The notes: generated by a model from the sequence alone, not told the origin. 64,000 nt of DNA from Calothrix sp. NIES-4105 (GCF_002368415.1 NZ_AP018290.1:5655614-5719613); one strand, 5' to 3'. Shown: positions 17,822 to 26,763, counted from the stretch's first letter. Numbers and translations: made by a program.

Positions 17822-18640
17822 ATGCCACACTTAAAACAAATCACCTTCACCCTACTCACCCTTGCAACACTCAGCACAAACACACCCCAAACAGCAGCAC
17901 AAACAAAACCAAGCGACTGGCTCCACCAAGGGATAATAAAAGCCAACGAAAAAAACTATACAGAAGCATTATCAAACTTTACAAAAGCCATAGAAATAAA
18001 CCCCCAATACGCCGAAGCATACTATCAACGCGGTTTAATATATACCAAATACGCACAAGGCAAAGTCCCAAGTCGCGACGGCGCCTCACCAGGTTGTCAA
18101 ATAATAGATAAAATCAACACTGTATGTGAAGTAAAAACAGCAGCAAATTGGAGACAGCAGAAAAAACAGCAAGCAATTACAGATTTTACCCAAGCGATAT
18201 CAATAAAATCTCAATACGCAGCAGCATACCATCAAAGAGGGCTAGCGCAAGAAACAAAACAGGATAAATTAAAAGACTTTGAAATAGCAAATAAACTGTA
18301 TCTAGAAAGAAGTATATTCAATTTACAAAACAAAGACTATAAACAAGCCGCAGAAACACTAATAAATATAGATGAAATATACGCTAATATAAAACTTATT
18401 AGTGCTACATCATCAACACAACAGGAGCCAAAAAATCCAATTGGTTCTTCTACAAAATCTCCTGAACTCAAGAAAGACCCAGAAGAAATAATGAAGCAAG
18501 CTCATGAAGCTTTAAATAAAGGTGATACGCAAAATGCTCTGCGGTTGTATAAACTAGCAGCCCAAATTTTTCAAGATAAAAAAAGCCCCAGAGTTAAAGA
18601 AGTACAGCAAATTATTAATGCGCTTGAAGGTAAAAAGTAA
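17822..18640 (+). CDS. Secreted TPR protein
   Basis: 272 residues. N-terminal signal peptide (MPHLKQITFTLLTLATLS, likely cleavage after TAA). TPR units include EALSNFTKAIEINPQYAEAY and QAITDFTQAISIKSQYAAAY, then a low-complexity linker and a final helical hairpin (NALRLYKLAAQIFQDK). It probably binds proteins in the periplasm. It converges on the trypsin-TPR gene, with a strong hairpin between. Its 3' end (from about 18538) has a second copy at 28399-28505 next to the second protease-TPR gene, so it took part in the segmental duplication. Confidence 0.8.
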   Translation: MPHLKQITFTLLTLATLSTNTPQTAAQTKPSDWLHQGIIKANEKNYTEALSNFTKAIEINPQYAEAYYQRGLIYTKYAQGKVPSRDGASPGCQIIDKINTVCEVKTAANWRQQKKQQAITDFTQAISIKSQYAAAYHQRGLAQETKQDKLKDFEIANKLYLERSIFNLQNKDYKQAAETLINIDEIYANIKLISATSSTQQEPKNPIGSSTKSPELKKDPEEIMKQAHEALNKGDTQNALRLYKLAAQIFQDKKSPRVKEVQQIINALEGKK

Positions 18641-18794
18641 GCATTGTCATTCTAACAAGATAATTACCACAGAGACGCAGAGTACACAGAGAGGAATGAG
18701 ACAGAGGTAAAAATTGGCGCCGTCTTTTCAGAATTAATGGTGTGAAATACTAGATATATTTTTGTTACGCGCGCAAGCGAAAGCACTCAGCATC

Positions 18795-18845
18795 AAAAAA
18801 GCTTACACATTTGACATAATTATTGTTCAAGTGTAAGCTTTTGCA
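18795..18845. terminator. Strong hairpin between convergent TPR genes
   Basis: AAAAGCTTACAC...TTGA pairs with TCAA...GTGTAAGCTTTT, with A and T tracts on both flanks, giving a bidirectional intrinsic terminator. The same hairpin is duplicated near 28693-28740. Confidence 0.75.
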
Positions 18846-18893
18846 GTTGATTATGGAAACATTTTATTCGTAAATAATTTTAAAATGCTGATT

Positions 18894-21800
18894 TTATATA
18901 TTTTTTAATATATTCATTACTTTCTCATAGTCAGCATTCTTATTTTGTTCTTGGAAAAGCTGTGCAGCTTTTTGTAAATCTTTTCTAGCGCTTTGCTTAT
19001 CTCCCATCTGATTGTAAACTAATCCTCTATTGCCGTAAGCAGTAGCAAACTGAGGATTAATTTGAATCGCTTTGGTGAAATCAGCAATCGCTAAATCCGA
19101 TTTTTTCTCGGATGCGTAAACATTTCCCCGATTGTAGTAAGCCTTAGCAAACTGAGGATTAATTTGAATCGCTTTGGTGAAATCAGCAATCGCTAAATCC
19201 GATTTTTTCTGGTCTGCGTAAACAGTTCCCCGATTGGAGTAAGCTGGAGCATACTGAGGATTAATTTGAATCGCTTTGGTGAAATCAGCAATCGCTAAGT
19301 CCGATTTTTTCTCGAATGCGTAAATATTTCCCCGATAGATGTAAGCATCAGTAAACTGAGGATTAATTTGAATCGCTTTAGTGAAATCAGCAATCGCTAA
19401 GTCGGATTTTTTATCGGATGCGTAAACAATTGCCCGATTGTAGTAAGCATCAGCAAACTGAGGATTAATTTGAATCGCTTCGGTGTAATCAGCAATCGCT
19501 AAATCTGATTTTTCCTGGTCTGCGTAAACAAGTCCCCGATTGTTGTAAGCTTGAGCGTCTTGAGGATTAATTTGAATCGCTTTGGTGTAATCAGCAATCG
19601 CTAAATCCGATTTTTTCTGGTCTTTGTAAACAAGTCCCCGATTGGTGTAAGCTTCAGCTAACTGAGGATTAATTTGAATCGCTTTGGTGAAATCAGCAAT
19701 CGCTAAATCCGATTTTTTCTGGTCTGCGTAAACAACTCCCCGATTGGAGTAAGCTTCAGCTAACTGAGGATTAATTTGAATTGCTTTGGTGAAATCAGCA
19801 ATCGCTAAATCCGATTTTTTCTGGTCTGCGTAAACATTTCCCCGATTGGAGTAAAACGCAGGACGAGGACTTAATTTAATCGCTGATGTTATTGCTATTT
19901 CTGCTTCGGAATACCGTTTTAAATTTTCTAGTACTCGAAATTTTTCATTATACAAGTTTGGATTTTTAGGTTGGTGTTGAATTGCTTTATTTATCGCGAC
20001 TAATGCTTTATCTGGTTGGTTTAAATATCGATACATCAAGCTTTGTTGTTGCAAAGCAGCAATGTAATCTGGTTTCAGCTTTACTGCTTCTAATAATACT
20101 GTTGCAGCTTCTTGATATTTTCGTTGCCCACTTAATGCTAAACCTTTACCAAAATATGCTAAGTATGCTACATCTTGTGTACCTTTAATCGCTTCATCAA
20201 AGGCTTGAACAGCTTCATCATAACGACGTAGGCGCCAAAGTTGATTTCCTCTTTCTAACCATTGAGTCGCAGTTGCATTACCTTTTGAAATATCTGCTGA
20301 TAATACTGTATCAACAATCGACTTTTCTTGTTGTGCATTTAATGGAGGTGCTGGAAAATCTGCTATTTGCAGGTTGACACCAAATTCTTCCTTCAGTCGA
20401 ATAAATGTACTCGTAGGTATGCCTAAACTATATCCGATTTGTACTTGAAGGTCATTACTTCCATCACCTGCTTTTTTATTAATCACTTCTCCTTCTGCGC
20501 GTCCATGAATACCAATGACTCGACCTAACGAGTCTAACACCGGACCACCGCTCATCCCACCATAAGTAATACTTGTATAAACTAATTCGTACCCACCAGT
20601 TAAAGAACTTGCACTTTGTAATCTGCCAGAACTGTTAGTTTCAAAATCAGATTCTTTAGTTGCTAATAATCCCAGTTCTTTACTAAAAACCTGCCCTACT
20701 GTAAATCGCCAGGATGAATTACTTCCTAGTTTTGGATACCCAGCAGTGAACATGTAGTTGCCACGATTAGGATTGTAATCTGCAAGAGTTGCTACTGAGT
20801 AGTTTTGGTAACTGGTAAATTTAACTACAGCTAAATCAACACCTTCTCTGATTTTTATACTGGCTGACTCTACAGGATACTGTTTGCCATTTAAGTCGCG
20901 AACTGAATACTTAAAGTCTCCACATGGTTTTGTTGCGTCCTCTCCTTTACCTCTTTCACAAACAACGTGCGCTGCTGTTAATACTATGTAAGTATTTCCT
21001 TCTTTGGCTATAATAACTCCCGAACCGTTGGCGCCGCTTGTACTATCGATTCTTACTGTAAATTGTTTTGCTTTTTTCTCTAAATCTCCTAACCATCCTG
21101 TATATTGTATATCTGGTGTAGTGGAAGGAGTCTTTGGGTAAGGTAAATTATATGCGGTGAGGGTGTTTGGCTGTACTTGTGCTAAGACTGTTAAAATTGG
21201 AATTCCCCAGCTTAGTTTTCGCACTCGCTGAATTTCTTCGTCGCTTAGGCGCCTGCCGTTTTGATATTCATAACCTGTGTTTAAAATTGGATAGGCAGTT
21301 TTGCCGTTAATACCGATAATGCGTCCTTGAGGGTTGAGAATGGCGCCACCACTCATTCCCTGTTCGATGTCGCTTGTATAACCTATTTGGTATCCTTCTT
21401 TAAGCAAGGAATCAGTTATCTGTTCAATTTTACCCGCACGATATACTATTTTACCTTGTTCGCTAGAAAAACCAGCGGCAATAACTGACGTATTTAGAGA
21501 AGGAGGAGAATCTTCAATTTGTGTAACGCAATAATTTTGGTTTGTTTCAAATTTTAATAATGTTAAGTCGTATTTATTAAAGTTAGCTTGGGGTTCAATT
21601 TTTGCAGGGTAAGTTTTGCCGTCACTTGTTTGTAGGGTAATGGAGTTTGCTTCCTTGACTACATGAGAGTTTGTGAGGACGAGGTAAGTGTTACCGTTTT
21701 TAGCTAATAAAGTTCCCGAACCTCCGCTGTTATCACCTGTTACTTTTACAGTGATTTGGCTGGCAAGTGTTTGTAATTGTGCTTGAGAATATTCTGCATT

Positions 21801-21932
21801 TTCTGGGTTTTCAGGTTTGATGTTGTCTAGGCAATGGGTAATGGGCGCCTTGCTGTTGGAGGATATTTTGATTACTCCGGCAGGTAGCTGTAGAAGTAGT
21901 AATGTGGGTATGATGAGCAGGTTTTTGTTCAT
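18894..21932 (-). CDS. Secreted double-trypsin serine protease with TPR array (copy A)
   Basis: 1012 residues. Hydrophobic N-terminus (signal peptide or anchor). Two successive trypsin-fold domains: the first with His90 (LTNSHVV), Asp122 (YDLTLLKF) and Ser194 (GMSGGAIL); the second with His322 (LTAAHVV), Asp366 (GVDLAVVKF) and Ser461 (GMSGGPVLD). Both triads look intact. Then ~90 residues of diverged TPR, followed by eight near-identical 34-residue TPRs (KKSDLAIADFTKAIQINPQ) and a distinct capping repeat. Likely periplasmic or surface. Paralogs are at 28790-32196 (broken) and 35352-38291. The upstream partners present in the other copies are replaced by an IS4 remnant. Confidence 0.87.
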   Translation of the reverse strand: MNKNLLIIPTLLLLQLPAGVIKISSNSKAPITHCLDNIKPENPENAEYSQAQLQTLASQITVKVTGDNSGGSGTLLAKNGNTYLVLTNSHVVKEANSITLQTSDGKTYPAKIEPQANFNKYDLTLLKFETNQNYCVTQIEDSPPSLNTSVIAAGFSSEQGKIVYRAGKIEQITDSLLKEGYQIGYTSDIEQGMSGGAILNPQGRIIGINGKTAYPILNTGYEYQNGRRLSDEEIQRVRKLSWGIPILTVLAQVQPNTLTAYNLPYPKTPSTTPDIQYTGWLGDLEKKAKQFTVRIDSTSGANGSGVIIAKEGNTYIVLTAAHVVCERGKGEDATKPCGDFKYSVRDLNGKQYPVESASIKIREGVDLAVVKFTSYQNYSVATLADYNPNRGNYMFTAGYPKLGSNSSWRFTVGQVFSKELGLLATKESDFETNSSGRLQSASSLTGGYELVYTSITYGGMSGGPVLDSLGRVIGIHGRAEGEVINKKAGDGSNDLQVQIGYSLGIPTSTFIRLKEEFGVNLQIADFPAPPLNAQQEKSIVDTVLSADISKGNATATQWLERGNQLWRLRRYDEAVQAFDEAIKGTQDVAYLAYFGKGLALSGQRKYQEAATVLLEAVKLKPDYIAALQQQSLMYRYLNQPDKALVAINKAIQHQPKNPNLYNEKFRVLENLKRYSEAEIAITSAIKLSPRPAFYSNRGNVYADQKKSDLAIADFTKAIQINPQLAEAYSNRGVVYADQKKSDLAIADFTKAIQINPQLAEAYTNRGLVYKDQKKSDLAIADYTKAIQINPQDAQAYNNRGLVYADQEKSDLAIADYTEAIQINPQFADAYYNRAIVYASDKKSDLAIADFTKAIQINPQFTDAYIYRGNIYAFEKKSDLAIADFTKAIQINPQYAPAYSNRGTVYADQKKSDLAIADFTKAIQINPQFAKAYYNRGNVYASEKKSDLAIADFTKAIQINPQFATAYGNRGLVYNQMGDKQSARKDLQKAAQLFQEQNKNADYEKVMNILKNI
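19080..19860 (-). repeat. 102-bp tandem repeat array (TPR units)
   Basis: Eight copies of a 102-base unit encode 34-residue TPRs. Similarity at DNA level is very high, with differences concentrated at a few codons near the unit ends. Such identity suggests recent expansion or gene conversion. The same unit is found 12 times in copy B and seven times in copy C. Confidence 0.85.
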
Positions 21933-22014
21933 GATTTTATGATTGTTTTGAGATTAACTTAAAATTGATCCCCCGCGCATCAAGAGCGTGGAAGGGGGAC
22001 TTTAAGAACCCCCT

Positions 22015-22580
22015 GTAGTATGATTCTTTGTCTTCTATTGGTAACTTTTGATAATTCCGCTCGTGCTTCGAGGCATGGTCAACACTTCGACTCCATAGTT
22101 GTACTGCGCTTAATCCCAATGGGAAACCGTTTTGTGCATCAAGAACTAGTGTTGGATGAATAAAAAACCCAATGTCTGTGTTATTCCCAACCACACCTAG
22201 GTCTTCAAGTTTTAACCTGCCAACGTGAGACTGCAAGTTAACCTCGCTACTGTCACTAACCGCTAACACGTGTTTTCCTTCAACTTTTGTAGAGCAATCA
22301 TCTGAAAGACTTCTTACTAACTCAGATACTGTCACGCTTGAATTCTCCAAAAAACGGTAATACCCTACTTGCAAGAGCGCGATTCCTACTTATTTGTCGA
22401 ATGTTTACCGACTGATGCTGCTGCATTGCTTCGTATAATGCCGCCCCCTATGAATGCAGCCGTTTGTCTCCAAATGCAGCTGCCCCAATTTGTTCGGCGT
22501 GAATCAGAACAGGGTTATCCACTGGGAAGCGCTCCTTTAAAATCTTATAAACTAGTTTACTTTTAATGCGGATGAATGGT
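22015..22580 (-). mobile_element. IS4-family transposase remnant
   Basis: The minus-strand frame from 22374 gives HVLAVSDSSEVNLQSHVGRL, GVVGNNTDIGFFIHP, VLDAQNGFPLGLSAVQLW and KHERNYQKLPIEDKESY, the central part of an IS4 (IS50/Tn5-like) transposase. Upstream N-terminal homology (EQIGAAAFGDKRL, ALYEAMQQHQSVNIRQ) is in other frames with a stop, so there are at least two inactivating changes. The C-terminal catalytic half is missing: the frame runs into a GATCCCCC-type repeat at 22015. It occupies the position held by COP23 in copy C of the protease locus. Confidence 0.82.
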
Positions 22581-22898
22581 TTGCCCTTGAGGTAGGGGAA
22601 TTTGAGGAGGCGCCTGGAGTTGAAAAATGCTTATCCTGCAATATGTCTACCCGTGCCTCAGAAGCTCCCTCTGCTCCCCTGCCCCTTTGCGCGCGACTTG
22701 TGTGTATACTGTAGGTTTTGACCAAAATCGCTGGTTTTGTTGATGGTCTCCTCTCAATTTTCTAGTTGCCGCTTCGGCAGGCTTGAGATTACTGAAAACT
22801 TGAGAGATTGTCTCAAGTTTCCTTGTGTGAGGATTCTGGCGTGGTTGCTCTGGAGGCGATCGCGCTCCTGTTTTGTTCAATTCATCCTCAAGCTGTAG
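22581..22898. other. Intergenic region, no convincing gene
   Basis: It contains a HIP1 octamer GCGATCGC at 22856-22863, one of two seen in the window, and the hairpin at 22796-22820. A 77-codon open frame (22647-22880, minus) has no recognisable features. Confidence 0.5.
22796..22820 (-). terminator. Inverted repeat downstream of the M15/SLT gene
   Basis: AAACTTGAGA, five-base loop, TCTCAAGTTT: a perfect 10-bp stem, about 80 bases past the stop codon on the minus strand. It could be a terminator or part of an old repeat; there is no long U-run. Confidence 0.45.
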
Positions 22899-25121
22899 CT
22901 ATGCAACTCTGTTTCTTGCGAAAAGCTTTGCTCCTGGTAATCTCTCCCTGACTCTGTTAGTAGCCTCTCCAACTGTAATTACACCGTTTTTATTAGTATC
23001 CAACCCTATATTCTGCTCATACGCCTGAGTTCCCCTGCGATAAAGTGGGTACTCAGGACTTTCTCCGACACCGACTGGGGCAAAAACTGCCATATAAACG
23101 TCTTCTAAACGTGTAAGACGACCTTTGTATTTTGAGAAGTACTGTTCAACGTAATCAAGCTGTTGTATTGCTGTTAGGCTAGCTAATTGTGCTGTTGTAG
23201 TTCCTAGTTCTTGTGCGATTTCGGGCAGGAACTGTATTAAACCTACAGCCCCACTACCTCCTGCACTTTTTACGCTTGGAGAATATGACCCTCCTGTCTC
23301 AAATGCCATCACAGCCATAAGGTATTCTGGCACTGTATCTAATTTCTCTGAAATGTCAAAGACTTTTCTTAAGAAGTTTGGTGTAACATTCTCCCGTGAC
23401 TCCTCTGTAATTGGATTAAAAGAACCAAACTCACTGGGTCGGTTAAATACTCTCGCTTTTGTGCCTGCAATAGCTGTAGTCTTCGGGTTCTTATCTAGTG
23501 GCTGCCAACCAGTGCAGGAGTCACCACTACATGGCGGTCCGATATACTCCCAAATCCAACCGCCATCGTGTAGCTGGTATAATTTATCGCCAGCAGTAAC
23601 AATAGCAATAGCCTTCGGGTTCTTATCTAGTGGCTGCCAACCAGTGCAGGAGTCACCACTACATGGCGGTCCCGTATATTCCCAAATCCAACCGCCATCG
23701 TGTAGCTGGTATAATTTATCGCCAGCAGCAGCAATAGCAATAGCCTTCGGGTTCTTATCTAGTGGTTGCCAACCAGTGCAGGAGTCACCACTACATGGCT
23801 TTCCCGTATATTCCCAAATCCAACCGCCATCGTGTAGCTGGTATAATTTATCGCCAGCAGCAGCAATAGCAATAGCCTTCGGGTTCTTATCTAGTGCCAC
23901 CCAACCGGTGCAGGAGTCACCACTACATGGCTTTCCCGTATATTCCCAAATCCAACCGCCATCGTGTAGCTGGTATAATTTATCGCCAGCAGCAGCAATA
24001 GCAATAGCCTTCGGGTTCTTATCTAGTGGCTGCCAACCAGTGCAGGAGTCACCACTACATGGCGTTCCGATATATTCCCAAATCCAACCGTCATTGTGTA
24101 GCTGGTATAATTTATCGCCAGCAGCAGCAATAGCTTTAGTCTTCGGGTTCTTATCTAGTGGCTGCCAACCAGGGCAGGAGTCACCACTACATGGCGGTCC
24201 GATATATTGCCAAATCGAACGGTCATCGTGTAGCTGGTAGAATTTATCGCCAGCAGCAACAATAGCTTTAGTCTTCGGGTTCTTATCTAGTGGCTGCCAA
24301 CTAGTGCAGGAGTCACCATTACATGGCGTTCCCGTATATTGCCAAATCCAACCGTTATCGTGTAGCTGGTATAAATTTGAGGACGTAGGTGTTGGTGGTA
24401 TTGGTGTTGGTGGTGTTGGTGTTGGTGCTGGTGTTGGTGTTGGTGCTGGTGTTGGTGTTGGTGCTGGTGTTGGTGGTTGGGAAGTCCACTCTGCAATCAG
24501 TTCTTTGGAAGCCTCAAAGTGCATAGGGTCTTTATTTGTCGAAAACCCAGCTCCCCAGTAGAATTTCTCATCGTGAAAATAGGGATACAACATCTTTTGA
24601 CCCAGTTGAGTAGTAGTAACATCCGAACCGTACTTACCTGCCACGCCGTTAATTGTTATGTCAATGGCAGTTCCCCAAGAATGGTTAGATAAACTTGAGC
24701 TGCCTTTAATGTTCCTAAAGCAAAGCATCCCTGCGGTGTCTAACTGAGAATAAAGGTCTGGAATGTCTTGTTGGACTTTTGCAAAAATTCTCTTAAGTGC
24801 TTCAATTGCAAACTTATATCCGGTTGCCTTAAGTGGTCCTACATTTTCTGTAACGTTGAAATCGGGTTTAACATTGGCGTTGGAGCATTCTTCTGTTGGT
24901 GCGTCTGTACTTGGCAAGCCAAGGACACTTGTCATATATTCATCATTCGGAGATGTTAGCCCTTGGTTGATTTCGCTTAGAGGGGGTATTGGAACTAGTT
25001 CATTGTAATTGACGGTAGCTTGAGGAAATGCTTGCTCAATTAGTGTCCCGGATATCAGCAATACGGCAATAAACGTAGCGGTAAACAGAGTAGTAAAAAG
25101 CTTCCAACTTGTTGTCTTCAT
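22899..25121 (-). CDS. Secreted M15 peptidase-propeller-like repeat-lytic transglycosylase protein
   Basis: 740 residues from ATG 25121, preceded by AAGGATAGG; an upstream start at 25145 overlaps the previous gene. Hydrophobic signal, then an M15-type peptidase with SNHSWGTAID (His147, Asp154) and DPMHFE (His201), the zinc ligands of D,D- or L,D-carboxypeptidases. A Pro/Thr/Ala linker follows, then seven 44-residue repeats (LYQLHDGGWIWEYTG, PCSGDSCTGWQPLDKNP) resembling a tectonin-type lectin propeller. Last comes a goose-lysozyme/SLT-like domain (AVMAFETGGSYSP with catalytic-type Glu, GAVGLIQFLP) and an EF-hand-like DTNKNGVITVGEA. Two peptidoglycan-cutting domains joined by a wall-binding-like module. 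Confidence 0.82.
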   Translation of the reverse strand: MKTTSWKLFTTLFTATFIAVLLISGTLIEQAFPQATVNYNELVPIPPLSEINQGLTSPNDEYMTSVLGLPSTDAPTEECSNANVKPDFNVTENVGPLKATGYKFAIEALKRIFAKVQQDIPDLYSQLDTAGMLCFRNIKGSSSLSNHSWGTAIDITINGVAGKYGSDVTTTQLGQKMLYPYFHDEKFYWGAGFSTNKDPMHFEASKELIAEWTSQPPTPAPTPTPAPTPTPAPTPTPPTPIPPTPTSSNLYQLHDNGWIWQYTGTPCNGDSCTSWQPLDKNPKTKAIVAAGDKFYQLHDDRSIWQYIGPPCSGDSCPGWQPLDKNPKTKAIAAAGDKLYQLHNDGWIWEYIGTPCSGDSCTGWQPLDKNPKAIAIAAAGDKLYQLHDGGWIWEYTGKPCSGDSCTGWVALDKNPKAIAIAAAGDKLYQLHDGGWIWEYTGKPCSGDSCTGWQPLDKNPKAIAIAAAGDKLYQLHDGGWIWEYTGPPCSGDSCTGWQPLDKNPKAIAIVTAGDKLYQLHDGGWIWEYIGPPCSGDSCTGWQPLDKNPKTTAIAGTKARVFNRPSEFGSFNPITEESRENVTPNFLRKVFDISEKLDTVPEYLMAVMAFETGGSYSPSVKSAGGSGAVGLIQFLPEIAQELGTTTAQLASLTAIQQLDYVEQYFSKYKGRLTRLEDVYMAVFAPVGVGESPEYPLYRRGTQAYEQNIGLDTNKNGVITVGEATNRVRERLPGAKLFARNRVA

Positions 25122-25132
25122 TAGACCTATCC

Positions 25133-25411
25133 TTAATACAAACACGATGGGTCAATTTCAGTGGCGTTAACTCGAGCAACCAAGACTCCTGCCTCTCTAA
25201 GAATACGGGTAGCCTCGTCAGCTACAATTGGAGTCCAATCGATTTCGTTACCAAGAGGTTTTGTTGCGCCTGTGTTATCTGATGTGCGTCCTTTGTTACC
25301 AGCCTGAATGAGAACATCAAATGTATTTTGGGCAGTTGCCACTGACATAGCAGCAATTGTGCCGAAAAGTGTTACTAAAAACAAAACTGCTAAAAATATT
25401 AAACGCTTCAT
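25133..25411 (-). CDS. Small secreted amidase-like protein (N-terminal part only)
   Basis: 92 residues. Signal peptide (MKRLIFLAVLFLVTLFGTIA), then FDVLIQAGNKGRTSDNTGAT and EIDWTPIVADEATRILREAG, resembling the first ~60 residues of N-acetylmuramoyl-L-alanine amidases. In such enzymes QAGH carries a zinc His; here it is QAGN, and the rest of the catalytic domain is absent. Either a truncated gene or a small wall-associated protein. It ends 11 bases before the M15/SLT gene, so the two are probably one cell-wall operon. Confidence 0.6.
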   Translation of the reverse strand: MKRLIFLAVLFLVTLFGTIAAMSVATAQNTFDVLIQAGNKGRTSDNTGATKPLGNEIDWTPIVADEATRILREAGVLVARVNATEIDPSCLY

Positions 25412-25572
25412 GAGGCATAATCTCTATGACATTAGTATCGACTACTAAAAACTTTTTGGCTTTAGAAGTGCAAGTTTTACGCAAAACCCGCTAATTCTTT
25501 ACAAAAGTTCACAATTACTGCTAAAAAAACCCGCCTGATTGACAGTGCGCGAGTGCAACTACGATTAGTGGG

Positions 25573-25725
25573 GTGCATTCACAATTTCTTGACACCATTT
25601 CATCCATTAATGTATATATACCGGAAGGAGCTTACGACAAGTTAAGTGAGTGGGCAGATTCTGAAGGGCGCCCAGTAAGTAACCTTGCTGCTTTTATTCT
25701 TGGAAGCATTGTTCGCCAACACTAA
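25573..25725 (+). CDS. Small ribbon-helix-helix-like protein
   Basis: 50 residues from a GTG at 25573. The core VYIPEGAYDKLSEWADSEGR followed by PVSNLAAFILGSIV looks like a CopG/Arc-type RHH DNA-binding unit. The ATG at 25610 is in another frame. A second copy at 27331-27446 has a TGG-to-TGA change. It lies upstream of a (truncated) coiled-coil gene, the same order as in the second copy. Confidence 0.55.
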   Translation: MHSQFLDTISSINVYIPEGAYDKLSEWADSEGRPVSNLAAFILGSIVRQH

Positions 25726-25813
25726 GATAAAGATTTTTCCCTTACTGTGCTAAAAAAATAACCAACTAAAAAAAATAAAATTTCAACTATTTATATATTG
25801 AGGACAATAGCAA

Positions 25814-25867
25814 ATGACACAATCTCCCAGCCCAGCCCCAGACGACCCTCTAGGGGGTGTTTTCTAA
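25814..25867 (+). pseudogene. Truncated copy of the coiled-coil gene
   Basis: The first 11 codons (MTQSPSPAPDD) are identical to the start of the intact gene at 27535, after which the sequence passes into an IS5-like end (GGGGTGTTTTCTAAC). The upstream 200 bases are also duplicated (25612-25851 matches 27331-27572). Confidence 0.75.
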
Positions 25868-26027
25868 CTACAACCATAGTAAAATTGAGGCAATTGTAAT
25901 CATTGCTGTCTAATTTGCAGCCAGTTTCTCATATCGGGTTGCGATGCGGCGAAACTGTTTAAGTCGATTAATCATGCGCTCTACAAGGTTGCGCTGACGG
26001 TATATTACTGCCAATTTGTTGACGATT
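25868..26027 (-). mobile_element. IS5-family transposase C-terminal remnant
   Basis: The minus strand encodes AVIYRQRNLVERMINRLKQF, RRIATRYEKLAAN, stop, TAMITIASILLWL, stop. This is the conserved DDE-domain C-terminus of IS5-family transposases, with a nonsense codon replacing the usual Tyr. Nothing of the N-terminal two-thirds remains. Confidence 0.82.
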
Positions 26028-26210
26028 GTACAAACTTGCCGTCTGTGAGCAGTGTTTGATGCTCACAATTTCAATACTATTAACTAGCTAGTATTATTAT
26101 CAACGTCATAGCAATACTAAATACTTATAGGTGAGGTATTTTGCTATCATTAATACTACTTAGCTAATACTACTAACTTAGTGATACCATAAAGTCGAAG
26201 AGTTCAAGTA

Positions 26211-26450
26211 ATGCCAGTGAAAAACAAGATTAAGGAGTTTGTCGATAAGCGGGGTATATCTGTTTACAAATTTCGTAAAGACACAGGTATTGCCCAAAGA
26301 ACTGCCTACGACTTATATAGCAATCCTTGGCAATTACCAAACTCCTCTGTAATTACAAAGATTTGTGATTGCTACGAGATACAGCCAAACGAGATTATTG
26401 AATGGGTTCCGCTTTCACAAAGATCAAACGATCATCAGAGTGTAGCTTAA
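26211..26450 (+). CDS. XRE-family helix-turn-helix regulator
   Basis: 79 residues. Cro/C1-type HTH: KEFVDKRGISVYKFRKDTG then IAQRTAYDLYSNP, followed by ICDCYEIQPNEIIEWVP. Typical of small plasmid, prophage or toxin-antitoxin regulators. It heads a string of tiny genes, possibly an operon. The upstream 180 bases contain several TAGCTAGTATTA / TAGTATT-type units, possible operators. Confidence 0.8.
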   Translation: MPVKNKIKEFVDKRGISVYKFRKDTGIAQRTAYDLYSNPWQLPNSSVITKICDCYEIQPNEIIEWVPLSQRSNDHQSVA

Positions 26451-26503
26451 AAGATTAAGCACAAAATTTATCAAAAATCTTATAAATCTAAGGATGGAGT
26501 AGC

Positions 26504-26566
26504 ATGACCACGAACCAACTAGATCGCTTTGACCGTTTAGAAACCGTACTGGAAGTCACAGCATGA
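26504..26566 (+). CDS. 20-codon open frame overlapping the next gene
   Basis: ATG at 26504 preceded by GGATGGAG; encodes MTTNQLDRFDRLETVLEVTA and ends in an ATGA overlap with the 26563 gene. The sequence resembles the start of coiled-coil proteins like the one at 27535, so it may be a relic that now acts as a leader peptide. Confidence 0.35.
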   Translation: MTTNQLDRFDRLETVLEVTA

Positions 26567-26763
26567 CAGGAGAAAACAAGCCGGACAAAGACAAAAAACC
26601 CCGTAAAAAACCAAAACCACCTGCTGAACTTATTGATTATGACTGGCGAGATCCTTCAAAGCCACGTAATCCCGAAGATGATGTGATTATAGATGGCTGG
26701 CGGCGGTGTGCTGACGGAACTTTTGAAAAAGTTGAAGATAACGAAATAGAGGAAGAACAATGA
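26563..26763 (+). CDS. Hypothetical small charged protein
   Basis: 66 residues, very charged: a Lys/Pro-rich N-terminus (DKDKKPRKKPKPP) followed by an acidic end with Trp/Arg (DDVIIDGWRRCADGTFEKVE). No recognised family. ATGA overlaps on both sides indicate translational coupling within the 26211-27250 gene string. Confidence 0.55.
   Translation: MTGENKPDKDKKPRKKPKPPAELIDYDWRDPSKPRNPEDDVIIDGWRRCADGTFEKVEDNEIEEEQ

Noticed and set aside
19080-19860. Regular 102-bp repeats as a CRISPR array
   Set aside because: No unique spacers; the units are contiguous and encode TPRs in frame. No cas genes in the window.
22647-22880. 77-codon minus-strand frame upstream of the IS4 remnant
   Set aside because: Low-complexity, Arg/Gln-rich, no ribosome-binding site, spans a hairpin and a HIP1 site.
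23353-24240. 295-codon open frame on the plus strand
   Set aside because: It is antisense to the 44-residue repeats of the M15/SLT gene; the periodic open frame is a by-product of the repeats.
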